Source: Enterovirga sp.
Lineage (GTDB): Bacteria; Pseudomonadota; Alphaproteobacteria; Rhizobiales; Beijerinckiaceae
Length of the DNA stretch: 5,836 nt
NCBI GenBank assembly: GCA_028290385.1
Contig: JAQGJZ010000350.1
Coordinates: forward strand, 1 to 5,836
Reading direction: 5' to 3'
Part shown: positions 1 through 5,836 of the stretch, piece by piece
How positions within the stretch are numbered: position 1 is the stretch's first letter
How the letters are laid out: the number at the start of each line of letters is the position of its first letter
Made by a program: the position numbers and the translations under genes
Notes under the pieces: generated by a model
The model's input: only the letters and a program-made list of their open reading frames with translations
Databases searched by the model: none
What the model was told of the DNA's origin: nothing

Positions 1-314
1 GCGGACGGAACCGGACGGGGCATGGCCCGCCGCGCGACGCGGCAGCGCTTGATGAATCGCTGCCGCGCGAGGCCGGACAGCTTGCGGCCGATCGCGAGCT
101 CCCTGCACCGACCGGGCCGGGCATAGATCCCGCCCTGCTGTGCAGAGTGCGACGAGGCGCGCCCGCGCGCTGGCGCCGTGGCGGCACCCGAAGCGGACCC
201 AGTCGTGACCGGCTCCGGCGGAGCTCCGTTCGGTGCGGGCTGCGCCGCCGCGTCCCCGGACGCCCCCGCGGCGAGGCCGCAGGACAAAAATGCAAGCAGG
301 ACGAACGTCTTCAT
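1..314 (-). CDS. Secreted PsiF-repeat-like protein, 3' end cut by window edge
   Basis: This is a partial gene: 104 codons are present and the frame is still open at the left edge. The N-terminus, MKTFVLLAFLSCGLAAGA, is a classical signal peptide, with a likely signal peptidase I site after the DAAA at residues 21-24. The protein should therefore be exported to the periplasm or beyond. A low-complexity linker rich in Ala, Pro, Gly and Ser follows (about residues 25-66). Next comes a motif running from Cys70 to Cys91 with exactly 20 residues between the cysteines and the core KLSGLARQRFIKRC. That spacing and the K-L-x-G-x-x-R-x-x-F pattern match the PsiF repeat of phosphate-starvation-inducible PsiF proteins, whose biochemical role is unknown. 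The tail after Cys91 is strongly basic. A second ATG lies two codons upstream (320-318), but the Shine-Dalgarno spacing favours 314. The gene sits 70 bases downstream of the Pls-like gene on the same strand and could be cotranscribed with it. Reality of the gene is fairly sure; the family call is by eye. Confidence 0.78.
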   Translation of the reverse strand, partial: MKTFVLLAFLSCGLAAGASGDAAAQPAPNGAPPEPVTTGSASGAATAPARGRASSHSAQQGGIYARPGRCRELAIGRKLSGLARQRFIKRCRVARRAMPRPVPS

Positions 315-320
315 GATCAT

Positions 321-326
321 TCTCCA
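321..326 (-). promoter_or_regulatory. Ribosome binding site that decides the start of the PsiF-like gene
   Basis: The minus strand reads TGGAGA here. Its GGAG core ends 7 bases before the ATG at 314-312, which is normal spacing. It is only one base from the ATG at 320-318, which is too close. The start at 314 is therefore preferred. Confidence 0.6.
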
Positions 327-354
327 GCCCCCAAGACCGACACCTTGAGCCACC

Positions 355-370
355 GCTCCATGCAAGGAGC
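355..370 (-). other. Weak hairpin between the Pls-like and PsiF-like genes
   Basis: GCTCC and GGAGC form a 5-base-pair stem around a 6-base loop, starting 14 bases after the Pls-like stop codon. No T-run follows, so it does not look like an intrinsic terminator. Readthrough from the synthetase gene into the PsiF-like gene is plausible. It may be chance. Confidence 0.2.
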
Positions 371-384
371 CGGCCGCCGCCCGC

Positions 385-3300
385 TCACGCGGCAAGCCTC
401 GGCCGCTCCGGCTCGTGCAGAACCGGCACAGCCGGCGCGCCGCCCCATTCAGAATGGCCCGGAATCGATTCGCCGCGCATCACGATCGTGAGCGGCCCGA
501 GCTGCGCGTAATCGCCGACCTTCGTGTCGTAGAGCACGGTGGTGTTCGACCCGACCGAAACGCCCTGCCCGAGCTCGATCCGGCCGACCTTCATGATGCG
601 GTCCTCGTAGAGGTGCGTCTGCAGGACCGCGTGGTCATTGAACACGCAGAAATCGCCGATCTTCACGCAGTCGAACTCGGTAAAGTCCGTGCAGTCGAGA
701 TAGACGCCCTTGCCCACCTTGGTGCCGTAGACCCGCAGCAGCCACGGAAGGAACGGCGTGCCACGCGTGAACTCGAGCGACGCCTTGCCGACGAGCCCGC
801 CATAGAGCACCGCGACCGCCTCGGTCCGCATGGCCCACCACGACCACATCGGCTTCATCACGGGCACGTAGGCGCCCATCAGCAGCCATTTGATGGCGGC
901 CGAGATGGCGACCATGATCAGCGCGATCACGACGCCGGCGGCGAGGAAGATGCCGACGGCCGTCCCCCAGCTTCCCGTGTCGATCGGGTCGGCCATCAGG
1001 TCGGCCGCCATGTACCCGAAGGTGATGAACACGGCCGTCGGCAGCGAGGTGTGCAGGCCCTCGAAGATGGCCCGGCGCAGGACGTAGATCTTCGGCGGGT
1101 CGTAGGTCCAGACGGCGCCCATATCGACCTTCTGGCGGCTCGGGACGCTGATCGGCGGCGTGCCGAACCAGGTCTCGTTCGGGGCCGTCTTCAGGCTGTC
1201 GGGGAGCTTCGATTTCACCCCGACCAGGGTGCCGTCCGCGAGGTCCGCCCCGCCCGCGATCACCGCGTCGTTGCCGACGAAGACGCGATCGCCGGTCTTG
1301 ACGCGCTTCAGCGTCATCCAGCCGCGGCGGACCTCCTCGTCCCCGAAGATGACCTCGTCGCCCAGGAAGTTGTTCTTGCCGATATCGACAAGGTCGTAGC
1401 GTCCGGAGAGGTTGCTCGAGATCTCCGATCCCTTGCCGATCTTCGCGCCCATCAGCCGGTACCAGTGGCGCATGTAGATGGTGGCGTAGAGCGAGTTCAG
1501 CGTCTCGAGCGTCACCTCGGTCGCGAGCCCCACGATCCACTTGCGGACATAGAACCAGCTGTGGATCGAGAACGTCCCTTCCCGCACCCGCGGCAGCACC
1601 AGCCAGCGCACCGCGATGATGATGAGAACGGACGCGAGAACCAGCACGAACGCGGTCGGCCAAGTGTACATCGGCAGCGCCGACCAGCTCACGTTGTAGT
1701 CGTTCGTGCCCGTGAAGAGCGTGTTCAGATTGTAGAGCACGTAAAAGGCGGGGAAGATCGGCACGAGGCCGAGCATCAGGATCACCACGTAGGCGACGGC
1801 GTAGAGCGCGCCCTGCACGGCGCGCAGCCCGGGCCCGGCCTGCGATTGCGGCGGCAGGCTGGCGACATCCACCATGCCGACCTTGCGGGCCGGCGATCCG
1901 TCCCAGTGCTCGTAGGCGGCGATCGTCCGGCCCGCCGGCACATAGGTCAGGTCCGCCAGTTCGGCCCCCTGCTCCAGCTTGGAGTTCGGGCCGAGCACGC
2001 AGGAATTGCCCGTATACGCGTCGGGGCCGATCTCGATCGGGCCGACGATGACCTCGTTGCCGACCACCTCGAACGTGGCGAGCCGCGTCTTCGTGCCGAT
2101 GCTGGCACCGTCCCCGATCGTCAGAAGGTCGATGGCCCCGCTCTCGAATTCCGAGATCACGGCATCCTTGCCGACCTTGGCCCCGAGGAGCCGCAAATAG
2201 ACCCGCATCAGCGGCGAGCCCTGCAGGAACTTCAGGGTCACGACCTGTAGCAGGCGCTGCACCAGCCAGAGCCGGAAGTAATACGCGCCCCAGAGCGGAT
2301 AGCGGCCCGGTTTCGTGCGGCCGATGATCAGCCACTTCAGGCCGACGATCAGCGTCTTCGTACCGAGATTGATGACCGTGTAGACACCGAGCAGGATAGC
2401 CATCTCGCCCCAGAAGCCGACGTCGCCCTGGACGAGGAAGACGGAGGCCATGAACAGGCCGAGCCATTGCAGGGTGACGAGGCCGAGCACGAACGGGAGC
2501 GCGATCGCCTGGGCGAGGCCGCATAGGAACCGCCGCATGAAGGGCGGGGGCTCGAACGACAGGTCACGCAGGATCGGGGCCGACCCGACCCCGCCCGTGC
2601 GGTCGATGAGAACCGTTGCCAGGGCCCGCAGGGTCCGGTCCCTGTATACGTCCTGCATGGTGATGGAGGCGAGTGCCGGGTCCTCGCGCACGGCCGACAC
2701 GAAGCGGGCGGCGAGCAGCGAGTGCCCGCCGAGATCGGTGAAGAAGTCGCCATCCAGCGCGAGTGGCCGCTCGCCAAGGACGCGCTTGGCCGCGACCAGC
2801 AGCGCGGCCTCCGTCTCGTTGGCCGGCATCTCCTGTTCGCCGCCGGCATCCCCGTAGGCGATCGGGAGCGCCTTCAGGCGTTTCCGATCGACCTTGCCCG
2901 ATGACAGGCGCGGCAATTCCGACGCCGTCTCGAAATGGTCGGGCACCATATAGGCCGGCACGTCCTTGCGGAGCCGGGCCCGAAGTTCGCGCGTTTCGGG
3001 CGGGGCGTCCCGCTCGGGCACGATAAAGGCGACAAGCCGATCGAGGCCCTCCTCGCTGCGCAGCACCACGGCGGCCTGCGCAACGCCCGGCATCCCGGCG
3101 AGCCGCGCCTCGATCTCGCCGAGTTCGACCCGAAACCCTCGGATCTTCACCTGGTCGTCGATGCGCCCGTGAAAGGCGAGATCGCCGTCGGCCGTCAGGC
3201 TCACGGCGTCGCCGGAGCGATACAGGACGGGATCGTGCCCGCTCCGCCCGAACGGGTTAGGGATGAACTTTTCCGCCGTCAGCTCCGGCCGGGCCAGATA

Positions 3301-4422
3301 TCCTTTGGCGACCCCCGGGCCGCCTATGAGGAGCTCGCCCTGCATGCCGGGCTCGCAGAGCCGCCCGTCCTCGTCCACCACATAGGCCGTGTAGTTCGGG
3401 ATCGGCCGCCCGATCGTGACCGGGTCGCCCGCCCGCAGCTCGGCAACGGTCGCGACCACGGTCGCCTCAGTGGGTCCGTAGGTGTTGAACAGGCGCCGGC
3501 CCGGCCTTGCCCAGCGAGCCAGAAGCGGTGCGGGCAACGCCTCGCCGCCGAGCAGGATCAGCCGCAAGGACGGGACGTCCCGCGTGATCATCGTCAGAAG
3601 GGTCGGCACGGTATCGAGCACCGTGACCCCGGCTTCCTCGAGGAGGTCCGGCAGGCGCTCCACGTCGCCCATCAGCGCAGGCGTCGCGACAAACAGGGTC
3701 GCGCCCACCATCAGGGGGATCCAGATCTCCTCCATCGACAGGTCGAACGCGACGGAGGCGCCCTGGAACACGACGTCCTCGGCCCGGAAGCCATAGACCT
3801 CGTTCGCGGACCGGAGAAAATGGCAGATGTTGCCGTGGCTGATGACGATGCCCTTCGGCACCCCCGTCGAACCCGACGTGTAGATCATGTAGGCGGGGTG
3901 CTCGGGCGTGAGCCCCGCCGCACGGGGATCGAGCGGGCGCGTGTCGGACGGGTCCCGAAGCTGGTCCGGCGTCAGGACCGGCCGCGTGCGCGGCGCCCGG
4001 GCGGAGAGCCCTCCCCCGGTCAGCAGGCCTTTGGCGTCGCAATCCTCCAGGCAGACCGCGATGCGGTCCGCCGGTGCATCCGCGTCGAAGGGCAGCCAGG
4101 CCGCGCCCGTCTTGGTGATGGCGATCTGGGCGATGAGGAGTTCGGCCCCGCGCTCCATCCACAGGCCGACGACGTCGCCCGGCCCGATTCCCAGCCGGAC
4201 GAGGCCGCGGGCCATCGCGTCCGATTCGCTGTCGACCTCGGCATAGGTGTAGCGGCGCTCGCCGAACACGAGAGCCGTCTTGTCGGGATGCGCCGCGACG
4301 GCTCCCGCGAAGACCTCGTCGAGGACCTCGTCACGGATCAGGTCGCCCCGGAGCGGACCCCGCAGCACGGCTGCCTGTCTTTCCGTTGGGAATGCCGGCG
4401 CCTCGGCTTCCAGAACCTTCAT
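385..4422 (-). CDS. Pls/PosA-type single-module NRPS (predicted cationic poly-amino-acid synthetase)
   Basis: A 1345-residue membrane synthetase, predicted to activate one amino acid and polymerise it through amide bonds, as Streptomyces epsilon-poly-L-lysine synthetase (Pls, about 1320 residues) does. The adenylation domain (about 33-520) shows A3 YTSGSTGVPKG (181-191), A4 FDLS (226-229), A5 NTYGPTEAT (313-321), A7 YRSGD (401-405), A8 (419-438) and A10 SSGKVDRKRL with Lys510. The carrier domain (about 535-605) has DLGGHSLL; Ser568 is the phosphopantetheine site. Six hydrophobic segments follow in three pairs: about 636-664 and 672-700, 871-898 and 920-944, 1125-1143 and 1152-1183. Each pair precedes a hexapeptide-repeat (left-handed beta-helix) domain: about 705-860, 950-1100 and 1187-1338. 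There is no ordinary condensation, epimerisation or thioesterase domain. The pocket code read by eye, D-L-E-D-L-G-T-V-V-K, suggests a basic substrate. The ATG at 4422 leaves a normal length before A1 but has only a weak GGGACGG ribosome site. Family call is confident; substrate and product are inferred. Confidence 0.93.
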   Translation of the reverse strand: MKVLEAEAPAFPTERQAAVLRGPLRGDLIRDEVLDEVFAGAVAAHPDKTALVFGERRYTYAEVDSESDAMARGLVRLGIGPGDVVGLWMERGAELLIAQIAITKTGAAWLPFDADAPADRIAVCLEDCDAKGLLTGGGLSARAPRTRPVLTPDQLRDPSDTRPLDPRAAGLTPEHPAYMIYTSGSTGVPKGIVISHGNICHFLRSANEVYGFRAEDVVFQGASVAFDLSMEEIWIPLMVGATLFVATPALMGDVERLPDLLEEAGVTVLDTVPTLLTMITRDVPSLRLILLGGEALPAPLLARWARPGRRLFNTYGPTEATVVATVAELRAGDPVTIGRPIPNYTAYVVDEDGRLCEPGMQGELLIGGPGVAKGYLARPELTAEKFIPNPFGRSGHDPVLYRSGDAVSLTADGDLAFHGRIDDQVKIRGFRVELGEIEARLAGMPGVAQAAVVLRSEEGLDRLVAFIVPERDAPPETRELRARLRKDVPAYMVPDHFETASELPRLSSGKVDRKRLKALPIAYGDAGGEQEMPANETEAALLVAAKRVLGERPLALDGDFFTDLGGHSLLAARFVSAVREDPALASITMQDVYRDRTLRALATVLIDRTGGVGSAPILRDLSFEPPPFMRRFLCGLAQAIALPFVLGLVTLQWLGLFMASVFLVQGDVGFWGEMAILLGVYTVINLGTKTLIVGLKWLIIGRTKPGRYPLWGAYYFRLWLVQRLLQVVTLKFLQGSPLMRVYLRLLGAKVGKDAVISEFESGAIDLLTIGDGASIGTKTRLATFEVVGNEVIVGPIEIGPDAYTGNSCVLGPNSKLEQGAELADLTYVPAGRTIAAYEHWDGSPARKVGMVDVASLPPQSQAGPGLRAVQGALYAVAYVVILMLGLVPIFPAFYVLYNLNTLFTGTNDYNVSWSALPMYTWPTAFVLVLASVLIIIAVRWLVLPRVREGTFSIHSWFYVRKWIVGLATEVTLETLNSLYATIYMRHWYRLMGAKIGKGSEISSNLSGRYDLVDIGKNNFLGDEVIFGDEEVRRGWMTLKRVKTGDRVFVGNDAVIAGGADLADGTLVGVKSKLPDSLKTAPNETWFGTPPISVPSRQKVDMGAVWTYDPPKIYVLRRAIFEGLHTSLPTAVFITFGYMAADLMADPIDTGSWGTAVGIFLAAGVVIALIMVAISAAIKWLLMGAYVPVMKPMWSWWAMRTEAVAVLYGGLVGKASLEFTRGTPFLPWLLRVYGTKVGKGVYLDCTDFTEFDCVKIGDFCVFNDHAVLQTHLYEDRIMKVGRIELGQGVSVGSNTTVLYDTKVGDYAQLGPLTIVMRGESIPGHSEWGGAPAVPVLHEPERPRLAA

Positions 4423-4458
4423 GACGACCGTCCCACCCCGCCACCGGTTTAGGCCCGC

Positions 4459-4477
4459 CCGGGTTCATGCCGGGTTC
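4459..4477 (-). promoter_or_regulatory. Direct repeat with 11-base period upstream of the Pls-like gene
   Basis: The 8-mer GAACCCGG occurs twice on the minus strand, separated by CAT, so the copies are 11 bases (about one helical turn) apart. The nearer copy ends 36 bases before the synthetase ATG. Period-11 direct repeats are the layout bound by OmpR/PhoB-family regulators, but the sequence does not match the Pho-box consensus. Candidate operator only. Confidence 0.25.
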
Positions 4478-4517
4478 CGCGCCGAGTCCTTAGCAGCCGC
4501 AGCCAAGAGCTGTCCCG

Positions 4518-4532
4518 GTCACGTTCCGTGAC
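4518..4532. promoter_or_regulatory. Perfect 15-base inverted repeat, possible operator
   Basis: GTCACG and CGTGAC flank a 3-base centre with no mismatch. It lies about 95 bases upstream of the synthetase ATG. It could be a dimeric-regulator site or a short hairpin, and in GC-rich DNA it could also be chance. I do not recognise the regulator. Confidence 0.3.
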
Positions 4533-4537
4533 GGCCC

Positions 4538-4553
4538 GCCCCATCTCTGGGGC
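4538..4553 (-). other. GNRA-capped hairpin downstream of the phosphatase
   Basis: In the minus-strand transcript, GCCCCA and TGGGGC pair in a 6-base stem closed by the GNRA tetraloop GAGA. It starts 54 bases after the phosphatase stop, where a 3' end stabiliser or a Rho-dependent end could sit. No U-tract follows, so I do not call a terminator. Confidence 0.3.
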
Positions 4554-4606
4554 CTCGGAGACTTAACGGCGGGTGAACTCGGCAGGACCGGCCTCGGTTC
4601 GGAACC

Positions 4607-5188
4607 CTACACCCATCGATAGCCGCCGTCCTCGAACACGAGCACGCGGCCCTGCCAGATATCGAGCCGAGGCGCCTCGTGCTGCGGCACATTGGCGAGA
4701 GCGGCGAGAAGCGCGCGTGCGACCCCGCCGTGGGAGACGAGCACGGTTGGGCGCTGCAGCTCGCGTGCCGCCGGCAGCAATCGATCGAACAGCATGGCGT
4801 AGCTCTCGCCGCCGGGCGGCACGAAGCTCCACTTGTCGCGCTCGCGCGCGGCGGCGAGGGAGGCGGCCCGGCCCCTCACCTCGCGCCACGTCAGGCCCTC
4901 CCAGTTGCCGAAGGTCAGCTCCACGAAGCGCTGATCCTGCCGATAGCCGGCCGGATCGAGGCCAAGCGTCCGGCGCAGGATCTCCATGGTCTCCCGCGTC
5001 CGCCCGAGCGGGCTCGCGACATAGTCGAGCGATGCCGGATCGGGCACCAGGGTCCCGATATGGCGACCGGCCTCCTCTGCCTGAACACGGCCGACCGCAT
5101 TCAGCGGAACGTCGCGCTGCCCCTGCAGGCGCGCGACCGCGTTCCAATCCGTCTCGCCGTGGCGGACGAAATAAATCGGCGGCGACAG
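4607..5188 (-). CDS. Histidine phosphatase family protein, probable CTG start
   Basis: A 193-residue cytoplasmic phosphatase or mutase of the phosphoglycerate-mutase-like superfamily. Visible parts: FVRHGETDWN at residues 7-16 with the phospho-accepting His10, ASPLGRTRET at 58-67 with Arg63, the probable acid/base Glu90 in VELTFGNWEG, GGES with Glu128, and SHGGVARAL with the second catalytic His153. It is shorter than dPGM glycolytic mutases (about 230-250 residues), so a broad-specificity phosphatase is likelier; the substrate is unknown. The start is unusual. The frame is the same as fabI and opens at the fabI TAG. No ATG, GTG or TTG lies between that stop and the GTG at 5047, which is past His10 and cannot be the true start. 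CTG at 5188, six bases after the fabI stop, gives a sensible L(M)-S-P-P-I-Y-F N-terminus. Translational coupling with fabI is likely. Family sure; start inferred. Confidence 0.85.
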   Translation of the reverse strand: MSPPIYFVRHGETDWNAVARLQGQRDVPLNAVGRVQAEEAGRHIGTLVPDPASLDYVASPLGRTRETMEILRRTLGLDPAGYRQDQRFVELTFGNWEGLTWREVRGRAASLAAARERDKWSFVPPGGESYAMLFDRLLPAARELQRPTVLVSHGGVARALLAALANVPQHEAPRLDIWQGRVLVFEDGGYRWV

Positions 5189-5194
5189 GGTGCC

Positions 5195-5836
5195 CTACTC
5201 GCGATCGAGCGTGAGATCGGGCGCTTCGGGGTTCTTCATGCCGACCACGTGGTAGCCGGCATCGACATGCAGGATCTCGCCGGTCATGCCGCGGGACATG
5301 TCGGATGCGAGATACGCCCCGGTCTCCCCGACCTCGTCGATTGTCACCGTCCTGCGCAGCGGCGAGTTGTACTCGTTCCATTTCAGGATGTATCGGAAAT
5401 CGCCGATGCCGGACGCCGCGAGCGTCTTGATCGGGCCGGCCGAGATCGCGTTCACCCGGATCGCCTTGGGCCCGAGGTCGGCCGCGAGATAGCGGACGGA
5501 GGCCTCGAGCGCGGCCTTGGCGACGCCCATCACGTTGTAGTGCGGCATCCACTTCTCGGCGCCGTAATAGGTCAGCGTGATCAGCGAGCCGCCACTGGCC
5601 ATCAGCTTCTCGGCACGCTGCGCGACAGCCGTGAAGGAGTAGCAGGAGATGAGGAGCGACTTGGTGAAGTTCGCCTCGCTCGTGTCGACGTAGCGCCCGG
5701 TGAGCTCGTCCTTGTCGGAGAAGGCAATGGCGTGAACGACGAAGTCGAGCCCACCCCACAGCCGCTCGGTTGCCGCGAACACCGCATCGAGGCTCGCCGG
5801 ATCCGTGACGTCGCAATGGCCGACCACGTGGCCGCC
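5195..5836 (-). CDS. fabI: Enoyl-[acyl-carrier-protein] reductase FabI, 5' end cut by window edge
   Basis: Short-chain dehydrogenase-type enoyl-ACP reductase (NADH). It catalyses the last reductive step of each fatty-acid elongation cycle in the cytoplasm. The window holds the last 213 residues. Compared with the usual 260-270, about 55-60 N-terminal residues with the glycine-rich nucleotide loop lie beyond the edge. Numbering from the edge, the FabI-specific catalytic pair is Tyr90 in LTYYGAEKW and Tyr100 in HYNVMGVAK, with Lys107 seven residues on. These match E. coli Tyr146, Tyr156 and Lys163. CDV at 8-10 is the adenine-binding strand end, and SAGPIKTLAASGI (132-144) is the substrate loop. 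The C-terminus is GYHVVGMKNPEAPDLTLDRE. Ala38 (HAIAF) aligns with E. coli Gly93. The GTG at 5827 is internal, because the frame stays open to the edge. It is followed immediately, in the same frame, by the phosphatase. Confidence 0.95.
   Translation of the reverse strand, partial: GGHVVGHCDVTDPASLDAVFAATERLWGGLDFVVHAIAFSDKDELTGRYVDTSEANFTKSLLISCYSFTAVAQRAEKLMASGGSLITLTYYGAEKWMPHYNVMGVAKAALEASVRYLAADLGPKAIRVNAISAGPIKTLAASGIGDFRYILKWNEYNSPLRRTVTIDEVGETGAYLASDMSRGMTGEILHVDAGYHVVGMKNPEAPDLTLDRE

Larger units (their letters stand above)
4423..4606. other. Intergenic region upstream of the Pls-like gene
   Basis: This 184-base gap lies between the phosphatase stop and the Pls-like ATG, and should hold the synthetase promoter if the gene has its own. 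I see no convincing -35/-10 pair. It contains three compact elements listed separately: a GNRA-capped hairpin, a 15-base inverted repeat and an 11-base-period direct repeat. There is also an 11-base palindrome, GGTTCGGAACC (4596-4606), directly after the phosphatase stop. No T-run marks an intrinsic terminator. Confidence 0.5.

Noticed and set aside
306..320. Lipoprotein signal at Cys12 of the PsiF-like protein, and the ATG at 320 as its start
   Set aside because: FLSC does not fit the lipobox well (Phe at -3, Leu at -2), and DAAA followed by Gln offers a normal signal peptidase I site. The ATG at 320 is only one base from the GGAG core.
147..491. Open frame of 114 codons on the plus strand at the left end
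   Set aside because: It overlaps the signal-peptide-bearing PsiF-like gene and the end of the synthetase on the other strand, and its Arg-rich product has no recognisable features.
415..2250. Long open frame on the plus strand (611 codons) opposite the synthetase C-terminal half
   Set aside because: Its product is low-complexity, rich in Arg, His, Asp and Pro, with no recognisable domain. It is the antisense shadow of a well-supported GC-rich gene.
635..2524. Open frame of 629 codons on the minus strand, shifted against the synthetase
   Set aside because: It overlaps the membrane and beta-helix domains in another frame, and its product is Arg/Gly-rich without domains.
2935..4452. Open frame of 505 codons on the plus strand opposite the adenylation domain
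   Set aside because: The opposite strand carries every adenylation core motif. This frame encodes an Arg/Asp/Gly-rich sequence typical of antisense shadows.
4423..4606. Sigma-70 or EcfG-type promoter upstream of the synthetase
   Set aside because: GGAAC boxes occur, but no CGTT follows at the right distance. TTGGCT and CTAAGG are too close to form a -35/-10 pair.
4607..5047. GTG at 5047 as the phosphatase start
   Set aside because: It would remove the catalytic RHG motif that is encoded in frame upstream.
4563..5816. Open frame of 417 codons on the minus strand spanning fabI and the phosphatase
   Set aside because: It is an off-frame reading of two genes whose catalytic motifs are in the other frame.

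Overview
The window comes from a GC-rich (by eye well above 60%) bacterial chromosome. FabI and the phosphatase read like alphaproteobacterial proteins of the Rhizobiales/Methylobacteriaceae type. This is a judgement from protein style and base composition, not from a database search. All four genes lie on the minus strand, so transcription runs from right to left.

In order of transcription: (1) 5836-5195, the C-terminal four fifths of the NADH-dependent enoyl-ACP reductase FabI, cut by the right edge. (2) 5188-4607, a histidine phosphatase (phosphoglycerate-mutase-like) whose frame opens directly after the fabI stop. It has no ATG, GTG or TTG upstream of its catalytic RHG motif and most likely starts at CTG. 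(3) A 184-base gap with several small symmetric elements. (4) 4422-385, the main gene: a 1345-residue Pls/PosA-type single-module non-ribosomal peptide synthetase. It has one adenylation domain and one carrier domain, followed by six predicted membrane helices and three hexapeptide-repeat domains. (5) 314-1, the start of a secreted PsiF-repeat-like protein that runs off the left edge.

FabI acts in fatty-acid elongation and is probably cotranscribed with the phosphatase. The Pls-like gene is self-contained. It lacks an ordinary condensation domain and a thioesterase, and its layout is that of Streptomyces epsilon-poly-L-lysine synthetase. Read by eye, the binding-pocket code is D-L-E-D-L-G-T-V-V-K. 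Its two extra acidic positions point to a basic amino acid (lysine, ornithine or diaminobutyrate). The best hypothesis is therefore a membrane-bound enzyme that makes and perhaps exports a cationic homo-poly(amino acid). No degrading enzyme, transporter or phosphopantetheinyl transferase lies in the window. There is no transposase, CRISPR array, tRNA or rRNA. The long open frames on the plus strand are shadows of the GC-rich genes.
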